NCBI RefSeq assembly: GCF_014805625.2
Contig: NW_023998416.1
Span: 17,710,877-17,774,876 of the forward strand
Direction of reading: 5' to 3'
Length of the DNA stretch: 64,000 nucleotides
Origin: Glossina fuscipes
Lineage: Eukaryota > Arthropoda > Insecta > Diptera > Glossinidae
Shown piece by piece: positions 1-12,529 of this stretch. Within the stretch, counting starts at the first letter, position 1. Each line of letters opens with the position of its first letter. The notes beneath the pieces are model-generated. The model saw nothing but the letters and a program-made list of their open reading frames with translations, did not search any database and had not been told where the DNA came from. The position numbers and the translations under genes were made by a program.

Positions 1-947
1 AGGAGTGAGCGTGGGACAAAACTTTGAAACCCCCACATAGCAGGCTCATCAATGACTCGTGTTTCCGTCTCTAAAGCCTCCAAACCTTTTAAAGTGGTAC
101 TTAAGTGTGACCCTAAACACAACATATTTCGAAGTTGTGCAGTTAGATGGACATAAGGATTTTGCAGACACTATGCGTTGCAATTTTCAATTACGGGCTA
201 TCGCCTGCGGAAAAGTTGTCAATGTCAAAGATATATTGAAAGTTACAGAGCAAATTATGGAAGCAAATCTACAATACTATCATCAGCACTACTTCTCCAT
301 TAATCTACAGCGTCATATTCAACAAATATGGACAAAATCAATATGAAAATATTTGCGAGATTTTGCCTTGGGCATACCATTGCGGTTTTCTTTTCCACTT
401 AATAATTGTGGACAAATTCGTAGATAAAGACCACTGGCGAATCGTATTCGAAACAACTTTTCCCATGGGCATCCTGAAATCAGCTATAGAACGCAACATC
501 TATTCAAGACATCAATACTTTATTAAAACTACGCTATACTCAATATCCTATTTTCTGTCCTCAAATAGAAACGACAGCCCATGATGCTAGTGTTGAATAT
601 GTTTCATTTTAATCTAAGAATTTATTTTATTAGCCTAAAAAAATGAAAATGATAATACTAATGATACCTTTTACACGCATTTGCTGTGCTATGTTGTACA
701 TATTGAATGATAATGGATAGCGTTAAGTGATATCTATGAAAAGATTTTGTGCAAGATTCGAATATAATTTCTTCCTCTTTGCTTAAATATTGCAATAAAA
801 TTTTTAAACGCTTTTAAAAATGTTTTTTTTGATGCTTTTGCAGATTTGCGGAGTAATGGTAAAAAACGTGAACATAAATCCTTCCAAAACGTTTCTAACG
901 GTTTAAGGGTTTTATAAAGAGAAAAAAAAAAAAGAAAGAAAAGGAAA
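1..947 (+). other. Btk29A: Region upstream of Btk29A start; 5' UTR or upstream intron
   Basis: No recognisable gene. A 95-codon frame at 59-346 resembles nothing I know and lacks a supporting context. The last stretch before the start codon is purine-rich and A-rich (921-947), as often seen in fly 5' leaders, and an in-frame stop lies at 915-917. I could not identify a convincing TATA box, initiator or splice acceptor, so the transcription start is not placed. Confidence 0.4.
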
Positions 948-1178
948 ATGAATCGTTCTGCACACGGCAGCATAAAATCTGCTGCCACCGTTAGGTTGAG
1001 CAAAAGTTTTCAAAGCAAAATGGACAAAATGTCTGAACGTTTATATGACATTGTCAAAAGCGGGTTCATGATAAAGCGGGCGCAAAACAAAAAACGTTTC
1101 ACGCCAGTTAATTATAAGCAACGTTGGTTCGAGTTAACCAAACGTACGTTATCGTACTTTGATGTGGAAAGTGTTGAG
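948..1178 (+). CDS. Btk29A: Btk29A exon 1: N-terminus and first half of PH domain
   Basis: This is the first coding exon of a Tec-family non-receptor tyrosine kinase, which acts downstream of receptors and PIP3 at the plasma membrane. It encodes 77 residues. A short basic, Ser-rich leader (motifs HGSIKS and SKSF) matches, as I recall it, the N-terminus of the long Drosophila Btk29A isoform. The first strands of the PH domain follow, with KRAQNKKRFTPVNYKQRWFE at residues 43-62. Lys43 and Arg59 align with human BTK Lys12 and Arg28, which contact phosphoinositide (known for the family). I chose this ATG because it has an A-rich start context (GGAAAATG) and an in-frame stop lies upstream at 915-917. 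The exon ends in phase 0 at GAG before the donor GTAAGT. The Drosophila leader is a few residues longer, so an additional upstream coding exon is possible but unlikely. Confidence 0.95.
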
Positions 1179-4100
1179 GTAAGTAATTATTGTTATCATT
1201 TTTATTAAGATTATTATTACTTTTGCTATATTAAGCGTGGTAGATGCGTATATGCAGATTCTTGCAAGCATTGAAAAACTCTAATAAACCAAATTGAATT
1301 TTCTTCTTAAATAATAATAAAACAAAAAAATACAACGTCACTTACATTTCGCTGTTTTCAGATCGAAATACAAAGTATTTACGTAACATAGCACAAGACA
1401 GCAACTAATCCTGTTTATCTTACTTTTCTCTTTTAATAACTGTCTCATGTTATTTTAATTTTACATAAGGTTACAGAACTGCAGCTTACTTGTAAGTGTA
1501 ACGATAAATACATAAGCAGCACAAACAACCAAAATAGCACAGTTTTCATTTATCATATCCGGCATCAAACCGGCAATAATGTGTTTTATTTTACTAAGAT
1601 ATATTATATACATGGCAATGGATATATTTACAAATACATAAGCATGATATATACGATTGCAAACACAAATCTCTATCAAATAATTTACTTATATGTGCTT
1701 AATATGTGCGATGATTTCCTTACTGACAATAATAAACCTAAACTGCTCTCCCGATACACTGCGGCGTTCGACTAAGAAATATATACATATCCTACAAACT
1801 GATAACTTCTTTAATGTGAAGTGCATGTGTTTGGGCATATGCATAAAAACACATACATACACTATACTAGATATATTTACATGCATATATACATAAATAA
1901 TTTTTTTTCTTCTTCAATATTTTCTTATATTCCTTTGTCTCCCGTTTAACTGCCTGCTTTAGTGGATTCTTGTGGACCCTTTGCCTATAATAGATTTTAT
2001 TTTTCGTCTATTTTTTGTTTAGTTTGGAAACTTTACATCCACATTCGGATATCAACAAAATCACGCATGCTTTTTACAATCCTCTTGGAAATGAAATGAG
2101 CGTAAGACTTATAGCAAATGCTTGCGGTGTATGTAAGAGAAAAAGAGAATTAAAAATTTGTAGGGAAATTTTTTCTTCTCTAGAAAGCCAAACAATTTAG
2201 AAAGCTTTTTATATATACTCAACACCTCAAATCAACTTTGGCTATTTTTGTAGTCGTTTCCTATAGGCCGATCAATGTCTTTTGATAGATAGCCGAAAGA
2301 AACTCCGTAAAATTATTTCTTGCAAATTATGAAAGATTGGAAAAAAATTCGCTGAGACTTTTGGGCTTTGCCATCACTCATCTCCACTAGATTATATTCA
2401 TTTTCAAATTTAGTTGAGATCAATCATTAAAGAATGCAGTCATCAAGCCTCGTATTCCCAAACGTTCTGTCTTAAATAAAAGGGTGGATCGAAAGAAATC
2501 CCCATTTCAATTAAAAAAATACTAAATTCTAGACTAGATTCAGTTAACTTTCGTGCCGATTTGTAACGAATGCTGGCTGCTTTGCCATAAGAACGCGTAA
2601 ATAGCGAGACCAGATAAGAAACCTTGCTTACATAATGCTTCGACGTTGTCAAGTTGGTTGCAATTTATAATTCAAATAGATATATATTGTGTTATATAGA
2701 AACATTAAGGCTTGTTTACTACGTTTTCTATTCATGTTGACGAGCTATGGTCAAAAGGAGAAATCCAAAAAAAAAATCCAAAATTTGAAAAAAAATTTTA
2801 TTTATCTTGTCTTTTTTCACCTATGGCTAGTTCTTCTATAGAATTCGAGAACCAGAAGATTTTTCTCCAAGTCCCTCTCAATTTCTATTTGCTATAATAT
2901 TGGCATTTTCCAAATGGTCAGCAAATATAAAATTCGTGGCTTTGAGCACACTACTTCGAATACGCGACCTTCGAAAATTGATTAACACTTCATCGATTTT
3001 CTCATGGGATCGAACGTTATGGAAGAATATATGAAAAGAATGTCGACGCTTTGTCAAGGTTGTCTCATTTCTAATTTGTTGTGTGTGTGCACGCGAACAG
3101 ATCATAATCATAATCATATTTTATATTTCGTTTCTTAATCGACAATGAGTGTTTGTGCCAAATTTTGGGGTACTGTCTCCATTTTGACTGTGGCAGTTCG
3201 GTAAAAATTGTGAATCCAATTGATTCATTCTGGTAGAAATTCAGTCAGTTTGGTCATCGGTAGAGGTAGAGGTAAATTGACTGTAGGTATTTAAAGGTCT
3301 TTTCATTTAAACGAAAGTCAACAAAACATTTCGAAACTTTACATTGCTTAAAGTTATTACTTTGAACTTTAATAATTGAATAATTCCGAATTCACCCACG
3401 CGATGCTTCTAATGTTAATATAAATGCTACCAAACTAGCAAAAAACTCTTCATAATTGTTAAGAGATGTACTCACAATGTGCTGTCAAATTATAGAAAAA
3501 TATTATTTAAACTCATAACACAATGCATACATACCATAAGGGACTTACCATCGAGTAAATGGACCTTTAAACATCATGCAAAGGATATTAGAGGGCCTGC
3601 TCTAAGCCGCCTACACCACAGCAGCTACAAGGGTATATTAAATTTGTGTAATACGTACAACATCCAGAAGGAAGAAGGACTTAAAGTCCTTTAACGTTAT
3701 TTGAAGTTAACCGACTCTTTTCAACTTTTTTCGCTTTGCGCAAAATTCCGTAGCAAATGAAATGCTTTTCCAAAAAAGACGAACTCTCAATATTCAGTTT
3801 AATCAATATCCCTGTATTTAGCAATACAATAAAGTAATAAAATATTTTGGCGAAAGGACGGTACGTATACTAGTAGTAGTTTCGTTTAAATATTCACAAC
3901 CGATTGACATTTTACACGTAGAGCTAGCTTAGAAGGAGGTTTTCCTCTATTGCTTTAGCAATGAAATCTTCGATTAATGGTGTGAAATATACTTAAAATA
4001 ACTGTCAGAATGCGGAATAAGTTTGAAAAGAAATTTAGGAAAACAAAAATTCTCATCTTGCATAGAAGCATACAAATGCAAATAGTTATAAGTAATGCTC

Positions 4101-4860
4101 TCTCACAATTCGCGCAGCTTTTCTCTTTCATATCTGAGTAATTGATAAGTTGAAAGGAAAAATTTAAGCAGAGCTGCTGTTGTGTGTGAATCGCTCTTAA
4201 AATTATTTACGCGATACTTTTTCATTAAGTTGGAAATCGGAAAAATAAAAATAATGAAAGCAAAAACAAAAACAAAAATTCTCTACACCTATAAAAAAAA
4301 GTATTATCCCAACAACCACCCTTAAATGTTAATGTGAACTGGAAGAATTCGCATTAGAGACCAATATATCATATCCTTGCTGTAGCTAAGGACACGAAAT
4401 ATCCAGGCGAAACACAAGCGAATAACGAAGTTCAGTAACCGCCATCCCGAACAAAAGCTCCAAAGTGCGAACATCAGTACGATAGCTACACTGGGAACGT
4501 TTGGTATACGGTTACGCGACATATTTTAAAGCTTACGTTTTATACACCCCCGAAAAAAATTTTAAATGAATGGCATTTGATTTTTTTTTTTTTTTTTTGG
4601 TATAACCAACGAAAGCCGGCTTTCTCGTGGACTTGAAATAAAAAAAACAAAGAGCAAAACAGAATTATGTTTTATTAAATTTATTAATTAATACAAAATT
4701 TGCAAGAAAAAAGAACGAAAGGAAAGGAAAGACTACTTGAGAACATGAACAAGTGGAGATTATGAAGAAAACTAAATAATAAATAAATAATTTTCCCCTT
4801 AATTACGATTTAAAGAAAAATAGTCGAGAGGAAAAAGGGGTCCGAAAACAAAATCATAAG
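1179..4860. other. Intron sequence, nothing recognised
   Basis: AT-rich DNA with only short accidental frames (all under 90 codons on both strands). I see no repeat family member, RNA gene or splice-flanked coding stretch. Confidence 0.4.
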
Positions 4861-4867
4861 TGACTTT

Positions 4868-4889
4868 GTTTTTGTTGTTCTTGTTGTTG

Positions 4890-4924
<35 letters not shown>

Positions 4925-4937
4925 ATTATTATTGTTG
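4868..4937. repeat. TTG/CTG trinucleotide microsatellite
   Basis: A run of TTG units passing into about nine CTG units and then TTATTATTATTG. Translated on + it makes a poly-Leu frame, which is a composition artefact and not a signal peptide. It lies in the intron. Confidence 0.9.
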
Positions 4938-5278
4938 GCCGGCCGGTTTCTGCAGCCAGTTAAATTTCGTTCATCCCTTATATGTGTAAAGTTTTTCTGT
5001 TTTTTTATTTTTTTTTGTTTTGACTTTTCTGATGTTTTGTGTATTGTATTGAGTCGAAGTCACTTCGCTATACTGCTGGACTCCTGGAAAAAAATTCATT
5101 TCTCCGTCTGCAACAACGCCTAGTTAAAAATTTAAAGACCTCTTTTTGCTGCTTTTCAGTGAATATTATCAACTGTGTTCTTCTCGCCTACTCCAAACAT
5201 AGAGAAACTACATACCGCGAGGCAATAACAATTAAAAATTTCAACGAACGCTGTAAAAGATAAAAAAAAAAAAAATTG

Positions 5279-5279
5279 A

Positions 5280-5311
<32 letters not shown>
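5279..5311. repeat. TA dinucleotide microsatellite
   Basis: ATATGTATATATAT followed by an uninterrupted run of TA units. Confidence 0.9.
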
Positions 5312-6598
5312 GAAAAGTTCCTTAAGTTCTCCACCCATTTTATGATAATTAAAGATAATTATCATTAAAGATTCTGCGCCTTAAATTAATGCTCTTTTTA
5401 ACGTAAAAATACATAAACTGAAGAATACAAAAATGAAAACCTTGACATATGTTTCATAAAAGATAATAATAATTTATATAAAACACATTAGCATCATATG
5501 ACAAAAACAAATAAAAGCAAACATAAGTATTATAAAATTTAAATTAAAAGTTTAACTGAAAATTTTCAACAATCTGGCAATGTTCGCATTATATACACAA
5601 TTTCATATATAATTGCTATGCTATTAAGAGTTTATTACTTAAAAAAAAAATAAAGTTTCCGCACACCATTCAGTTGGGATTTGTGAAACTTAACACTATA
5701 CTGCCGGTTTAAAGGATTACATGAATAACACTTGCACTTCAATACCTTCCTGCTGAAGTGTTGGCCAAATTGATTTTAATCTCAACTATTAGGTATGTAA
5801 ACTAAAACCTTCACATACTTAAGCAAATAAGTGAACTCAAAACAAAAGATAACGAAAGAAAAACAAAATAATAAAAACGTATACGCCTTAGGACGAATCT
5901 TGAACTTACCTCTCAACTGGAAATCAATTATATGTAAAAAAGTAGTAAAACTTTTCCATTAGTTGTGGACCTATCAACCAATACTGCACGACATATACTA
6001 TTTTGCTATCGAAATTCTAGATGATTTTTAATATATATCGCTGTACAAATTTCAATCAATATCTACGACTAGTTATGAATTAGTAAAAGTTATATACTCA
6101 TAATGCCAGACTTTTCTTCTTTTTTAATCTCTTAAGTTAAGGGCTTACAAGCCTAATGGACGGAAGGACAAAGTGATAGTTATGGTTAAACCTTAGCATG
6201 ACTAAAAAGCTATGTACGCCACATGCTCTGGTCTTTTCTAACTATTACGAAATAATTCTATTCAAGGTTTTAAAAAAAAGAAGCTCAGCCTTATATTTAC
6301 TTAACATTAGTGCATGAATAGGGAGCGGTGGAATAGAAAGCTGGGGGAGGAGGCCTATTGCGATTCAAATTAAAACAATTTACGTTCCAATACTAATGAA
6401 GAACAGTAATAGCTCACGAGAAGGGGATAAGCAACTACGGGACCATACGGCTTTATAAGAGGGAAATAACTGGGAATAGATAGAGAGATATGTCCAAGTA
6501 TACATCAGCTTTAAGGAGTTTATTAAGAGTATTTACAAAATAAATGTTTATGAAAATTCTATACTTTTACCAATAGATCCTACGAAATGAGTTGCCAC

Positions 6599-6700
6599 AT
6601 TGCCGAATAGATAGGAATCGTGACCAGCAAGTCAGTGTTCGCGGGTTCAAATATCATTGCGGTCAAACCAATTGGGCACACCCCTACTAGCCTCTCTCTA
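6599..6700 (+). repeat. SINE-like tRNA-derived repeat, copy 1
   Basis: The copy has a degraded A-box-like TTGCCGAATAGAT, then GCAAGTCAGTGTTCGCGGGTTCAAAT containing a B-box-like GGTTCAAAT, then CATTGCGGTCA and, after a deletion relative to the other copies, ATTGGGCACAC. The order and wording match copies at 19.2 and 43.3 kb. It overlaps the start of an unimportant reading frame. Confidence 0.6.
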
Positions 6701-7420
6701 TCCATTTCTCTCTTTCCCCAGTTTTTCCTGTTCTTCAGGGTACAGAATGGTTATGTGTACAGAAAGTCTCCAGTTCATAGTATGTATTTACATGTATATG
6801 TATGTATTTATATGTGTATAATTGTAGAGTTACAGATTTGAATCCGCGAACAAGTAAATATGTACGTACATAGGTATATATATTTCCATTAATTCCATTT
6901 TGTATGATCTTTATTTCTTTCACTTTAACTCCGTGGAGGTTTTCAGTTAAAGTCTTAACTAAAACTCAAGATAGATATTTACTAAGACTCGTAGGTTATT
7001 GGCTAAAATATAACAAGTCTATAGGCCTCTGCTCCTCAAATTTACTCCAGTGTATATATAGCATGGTTTAGCTCTAAATCAAATGCGGATATAAGAGGTG
7101 GACACAAACGCTTTAACTGACTTACAGTCTTGCGCTTGTCAAGACCATTCACATCTACCTAATCTCTGATGCGTAGCTGACATGAAAACAGTTTCTTCGG
7201 TAAAAATTAAAAAAAAAATAAAAAAAAATAGGTTCTTGTTATTAAAAAAATGTATATATATTTTTATAGCTTTAAAGTTGATTTTATTAAAATTTTAACA
7301 TATCGTGAAAATTAAAATAACTTGATGTCATTATACCCGCTCATTCACCTTTTTCCTGTTGTTTATTTCCTGATATATATATTTATTTATTTATATGTTG
7401 CTCCATATAAGATGTATATC

Positions 7421-7460
<40 letters not shown>

Positions 7461-7465
7461 TATAC
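7421..7465. repeat. AT dinucleotide microsatellite
   Basis: Long AT run within a wider ATA/TACA-rich stretch from 7370 to 7500. The Tyr/Ile-rich reading frame across it is a repeat artefact. Confidence 0.9.
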
Positions 7466-8559
7466 ACTTAAAATTATACATACACATACACATAAAAATA
7501 TATTTTCTGCCGATATGACCAACAAGCTTTTTTTCCCAATTTTTTTCAGGATATATTTTTCTCTATTGTTTGTTCATAGCGTATAGACAAGTGTGTATTG
7601 TATATCGTATGGCGGTAGTTGTTGTTTTGTTATTGCTACTCAATCCTTATTCTCTGTTGTGTTTTACTACCAATGTTGTTAAATGGTGTTGCTGCTTTTT
7701 GTTCACATCGTGAAAACCGTTGAGTTATTTATGGTTCTGGTGTACCGTTTTATATCAATCTCTTAAATAAAATTTTGCAATTTGTCTAAACCATAATATA
7801 TTTTTCAGGAAAATGTATGATTAATATTAAAAAAAAAAAGCAAAAATGATTTTACTCCAAAGGGTCATATCGAGTGAAATGTTTAAAGGTTGATTAAAAG
7901 CGTATTTTTTGTTCATGGCTGAATAGTTTGTATGCATAGTTAAAAAAAATGTATTCAGTTTAATTTTCACTTTATATAGTGTATTGAAATCGAACGTCGG
8001 ATATATTATGCTAGCAGAACGACAATCATTAAAGTTGTTTTGAAATCGCTTTGCCTTGCAAGGAATGAAACAACTTAAGGCAGTTCAACCAAGTTTCTAA
8101 TGATTACAGGAATTTACTAAGAGTCTTTCACTTAAAATGATAGTTTAGTTAAGAGTGATAGTTTTTAAAATTTTTGAAAAGCAAAAAAAAACCACTCAAC
8201 CCGTTAAAGTAAATTGTGCTTTTGGATGCTCATCACCACCGATTTGAACACACTATGGCTCCAATTGTTATTCGTTCTATCAAATATTAGTTTCTAATCT
8301 AAGATGTATAAGATAACCTGGCAAATATTCGACTTCACATGTTCCAAAGTATGTAGCAGGCAAAGTATGTCAACATAGATCTAGGCTTTTATGTAACTCC
8401 AGAGAAAAAAGTCCGTAAATCTTTAATAGTACGACCACGCAATTCTCTGACGAGCAAACGATGGGCACTCAGCACTGTAAAATCTTTAGTCTTTACTAAC
8501 AGTATAACTTTAAAGAGACCTTCACTTTTTTAATACAGGAAATGACTCTCAATCTAGAC

Positions 8560-8720
8560 TAGTAGGTTTTGGCCACAGTATTGAAAATAGGTCGGGTCGG
8601 ATCACTTTTTCGAACATTTCTCATACGACGGCTTAGTTTGAGAAGTCGTTACATGAATTTCTGCAGAATGGTGAGCGTTGACCCCCTATAGTGCTTTTAT
8701 TTGTTTTTATTTATTTATTT
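8560..8720 (+). repeat. Dispersed fly repeat fragment
   Basis: GGTCGGATCACTTTTTCGAA then CATTTCTCATACGACGGCTT, ending ATGGTGAGCGTTGACCCC and CTATAGTGCTTTTATTTG. The same blocks recur at 30.2, 34.2 and 39.6 kb, so this is a shared internal-to-end segment of the family. Confidence 0.55.
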
Positions 8721-9857
8721 TGTTTCTTTGTAGATGCGACGAACTACATTTGCCCTATAAAATTCAACCTGAATGCTATAGAAGTGTTTCACTTTTCTTT
8801 TCACATCTAAAGATTTTTTAAACTTGGACTAACAGTTAAGTACAATTTTAGCAATGAATGACATAATAGAAATTTTCACATTCATATTCCATTCTGCGTA
8901 CTGCAAAAGAAATAACAAACTTAATATATCTCAATTATCTGGTGAATAGCATAAAAAAACGAGGCTTCATTTTAGGAAAAGAACTTCTTGATTACTGTCC
9001 CTGAAATTATTTCGTGATGCAATTTGAATTAATCGATATGTTTTTGTCGGTTGTGTAAGTAACAATTCGGCACTAATCGCTAGTATAATTATTGATTTTA
9101 CCTTCAAAAGTTACCCTTAGAAGGGAGTTTTGCTTCATTTTATATTATCACAAAATCGCTAACCAAATTCAACAGATGTTAATTTGATTATAGCAAATGA
9201 CACCATAATCTAAGTAAATTAAATGTTGTTTCAATAAAACGATAAAATAGTAACAATAGCACATGCGATGTGTTAGGTATTCCTTTATAACATTTTTCTT
9301 CTTTTTTTTTTTTCATTTTATATTAGCAACAAAACAGAAACCCAAATTTTGGTTTTACGATAGCACACGTTTTTAACCACACTGTTGTTTCACATAAAAC
9401 AAACGCAGCAAATATTATACGGCGAGTAATATCATCCATTTAATATTGGTTTTGACACGAACTGTTGTGGTTTAAGGGAACACAATATCAATAAAAAAGA
9501 AACGATTAATTGTAAGCAGCTGGTAATTTTAAAGCCACAAAAAAGAAAAAGCAAATGCATAAATAAATATTAATAATTTATGTCAATGAAATTTTTGAAG
9601 GAAGCTTAACTAACTGTCCCAACAACAGACCGCAAGCCTTAAGACAAAACGAAAGAAGGCCAGAAAACAGAAATTTTTGTAAGAGATGTTTAAAGGTAAA
9701 CTTTTGTTTTTTTTTTACTACTATCTCGGTCGAAAGCATTTACTAGACATTTAAAATATGATTGAAAGCCGTAGAGAATCTATTGGTTTCGTCCCATTTT
9801 ATTTATTACAAAATATATGGTTTCTTTGTTGCATTATTGTTACGTACGAACAAAATA

Positions 9858-10310
9858 AAAGAAAGACAAGTAAAAACATTATAGTGGCTTACGGCCCACC
9901 ATTAAAGACCCTACACCAGCCTACAGTTATTCATATAATAATTTTTTAAAATAAAGCATTATACGGCAAGCGGTCCGATTCGAACCACTTCCAATAGCGT
10001 TCGTCCAGTCAAAATACGTGGGTGTAACATATTTCATCAAAATATCTCAAAAATTGCATGCTTGCATGTAGATTGAGTGCCACAAAACCACTTTAGAGGA
10101 CGGACGGAGAAGCGGGAATTGATTGAATTTTCAAGCACTGTTCATATAGTGTTTTACTTTAAAAAATCGTCGGATAACTGTGGTGTTGTAGGGTTTAATA
10201 GCGGGCCGTGCCCCAATGTGGCTTTTTTACATGTTTTCGGAGATATGAGATACATCACTATGCAGTTAAGGGTTAAACGAAGGTTAATGGTTGACCGCGT
10301 TGCACTATAG
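9858..10310 (-). repeat. Dispersed fly repeat fragment (end signature AAGTAAAAAC)
   Basis: Starts AAGTAAAAACATTATAGTGG with a degraded CGG..CCC palindrome, then ACCCTACACCAGCCTACAGT. Later comes GGTGTAACATATTTCATCAA and AATATCTCAAAAATTGCATG, then a GGACGGACGGAG block. The order equals that at 46.1 and 46.6 kb. An accidental 77-codon frame at 10077-10310 lies in it. Confidence 0.6.
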
Positions 10311-11089
10311 TATTTGCACTTCCCTTTCAAACAAAGAAATTTTTATCTGAAAAGGATGATAATTGTTTTCTGACTTTTAATTAATTCAGTTAGATTTTTG
10401 GCGAAAGATTCTGTGGCACCATTTCGTGTTTATTAAAAATTATTAAAAAGATTTGTAAAGTACCCTAAGAGATGTGCAAATATATGTAAAAAATATGCTC
10501 CAATCATTCGATTAGTTTTTCGCAGGCAAACTCGAGAAAGTCGTCCGCAATTTTATGCTCACAAGTTTGCATTAATGGTTAAGGGCATCCAATGAAAAAT
10601 ATCCTATCACTCACTACTCCATATTACGAGAATGCATATTTAAAAAGAAAAAATCTTTGCTTGAAAGTTACTGTTTAGTTTACCTGTGCCTGTTGCATAT
10701 ATTTCATTTATTCATGTACCTTTAGTTTTACATGTTACTGTGGCTATAAAACGCTTGTCACATTTCCATATATCTTTTTGCCATAAAATATCAGTTCAAC
10801 TTTGATGAGAACGTTCAATACTAAAATTAATCAATTATTTTGCCGTTTTCTACACGAGTACACTGAACTCTAGAGCGATTCTAAACCCCTCGTGAACGGA
10901 GATAACAAGCATGTATGACAAGCATACGCCTCATACATATATGCATACAAATTAATGGTGTGAACAATTTATATCCTTTGTGTGCTCGTTACTTTCATCA
11001 ATTTCATTGAAGTGAGCAAAAAGGGTTGAAAAATGCAAAAACAACGCCAACAATAATAAAGAATAAAACCACGGAATGTCTAGCTTGTT

Positions 11090-11445
11090 AAGTCTCGAAA
11101 ATATCCAATCTTATATTTTATATCGAGCATCGAGGAATGGATCTATAATCGTTCACTTTTGCACAACGTGTGCAACATCTAGAAAGAAGCTTGAGAGACC
11201 CCGTAAAGTGTGTATGCATTTTCGATCATTATCGTATGTATACTGAATCGATCTAATCATTTTTCTTCGTCTGTTTCTCCATCTATTTATTTGCCTGCAA
11301 TAAATATACCACTGGTCGCAAAAATTAAGATATCAGTTCTAAATTTGAAAGTTGCTGCAAGCAGCTTGACAATCCAAATGGTCCAAATTAATCGAGGAAC
11401 ACGTCCCGTAAACTGGGAGTACCCCTGTTTACAAAAATAAAAACA
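11090..11445 (+). repeat. Dispersed fly repeat fragment
   Basis: AGAGACCCCGTAAAGTGTGT, then TTTTCGATCATTATCG, CTTCGTCTGTTTCTCCATC, ACTGGTCGCAAAAATTAAGA and AATCCAAATGGTCCAAATTA. These follow the order of the near full-length copy (AGCCCCTATAAAG, CTTGATCAGCG, CCGTCCGTCTGT, CCTGGTCGCGG, GGGCCAAATTGG). Confidence 0.6.
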
Positions 11446-12379
11446 AAAAAATTGCTCTTTTGCTTCCTACTCATAAATTACAACAGATATAAGGATAGAA
11501 AATTTGCATCCGTATAGAACCTGTGCAAAAAACTTTCCGCCACATTCACCCAAAACAAAATGGTATCGAAATTTTGTTATATTGTTATTTGGTGTTTTTG
11601 TTTTGAGATAGAGGCGTTGGGTATAAAAGATTTGCTACCAGCCGAATATAATTTTCTTAATTCTCTTTCTTGTTTATTTATTCAAGTGGATAGAAAAATT
11701 TTGCGCACACACACGTACGCACATAACAGAGAGAAAGATATTTTGCAGTTATGTGCACAAAAGTCAGACAAACTCCGTACGATATCAAGTTAATGCAGAC
11801 TATGTTTACTTTACATATTTTATGATGGCGCGCGCAAGAATCCACCAATTTTGCAGCGTTGTGGAACTTGTAAACACGTTCAAACCATGTTAAAGGTAAT
11901 CGTGGGATAATTCGAATCGAAAACTCTCCTGTCTTAAGCCGCAACCAAAGTAATTAAAAATCCTATTATATGCAATGTAAAGTTAAGCTGAAATAAATTT
12001 CAAGACATCATACAATGTTTACAATGATCGACGACATTTATATGAAGCATTAAGAAAAAAACCTTTAGTTGGTGTGAAATTGAAACTAAACTTATTTGTT
12101 AATAGTGGGATCCGATCGTTTCATATTTTTTCTCAACTTCTTAAAACAAGCGAATGTAAAGGATGTGAAGATAAGTACGGAATTAATTAGCAAAGTCGCG
12201 CCCTAATAGAGCTCTATTACCTAGTTAGGATTAAGATATTTTGGCGGACATCTAATCTAGGAGTCTATATAAAAATACCCTTCAAACAAGCTAAACATAG
12301 TCAAATTTGGCTTCAAAGAACTGTCTCTACCATATTTTTGAAATTTGATACGTTAGCGTAAACCGACTATGGCAGAACA

Positions 12380-12526
12380 GTCAAATCCGAGATGCTGGTG
12401 CGACCAACCCAGAAAATTCCAACGATATTCAAGTATAAGACGTGATTCCAAATGGAAAATTCTGTGATATCAGATGATATCGTTGGAATTTTTTCGTTTA
12501 ACCGCACCAGGATCTTCCTAATTTGG
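12380..12526. repeat. Imperfect inverted repeat / hairpin (arms about 50 bp)
   Basis: The left arm (12380-12429) reads GTCAAATCCGAGATGCTGGT, then GCGACCAACCCAGAAAATTC and CAACGATATT. The reverse complement of the right arm (12476-12526) reads GTCCAAATTAGGAAGATCCT, GGTGCGGTTAAACGAAAAAA and TTCCAACGATAT. The cores CTGGTGCG and AAAATTCCAACGATAT are shared. About 45 bases lie between the arms. It could be a decayed MITE, a snapback transposon end or a transcribed hairpin. I saw no target site duplication that would decide this. Confidence 0.65.
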
Positions 12527-12529
12527 ACG

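Noticed and set aside
59..346. 95-codon frame at the start of the window as an upstream gene or upstream Btk29A exon
   Set aside because: No family match, no convincing splice donor that would join it in frame to exon 1, and an in-frame stop precedes the exon 1 ATG.
4860..5123. Frame beginning with a run of about 20 leucines, superficially a signal peptide or membrane segment
   Set aside because: The leucines are encoded by a TTG/CTG microsatellite, and there is no conserved sequence downstream.
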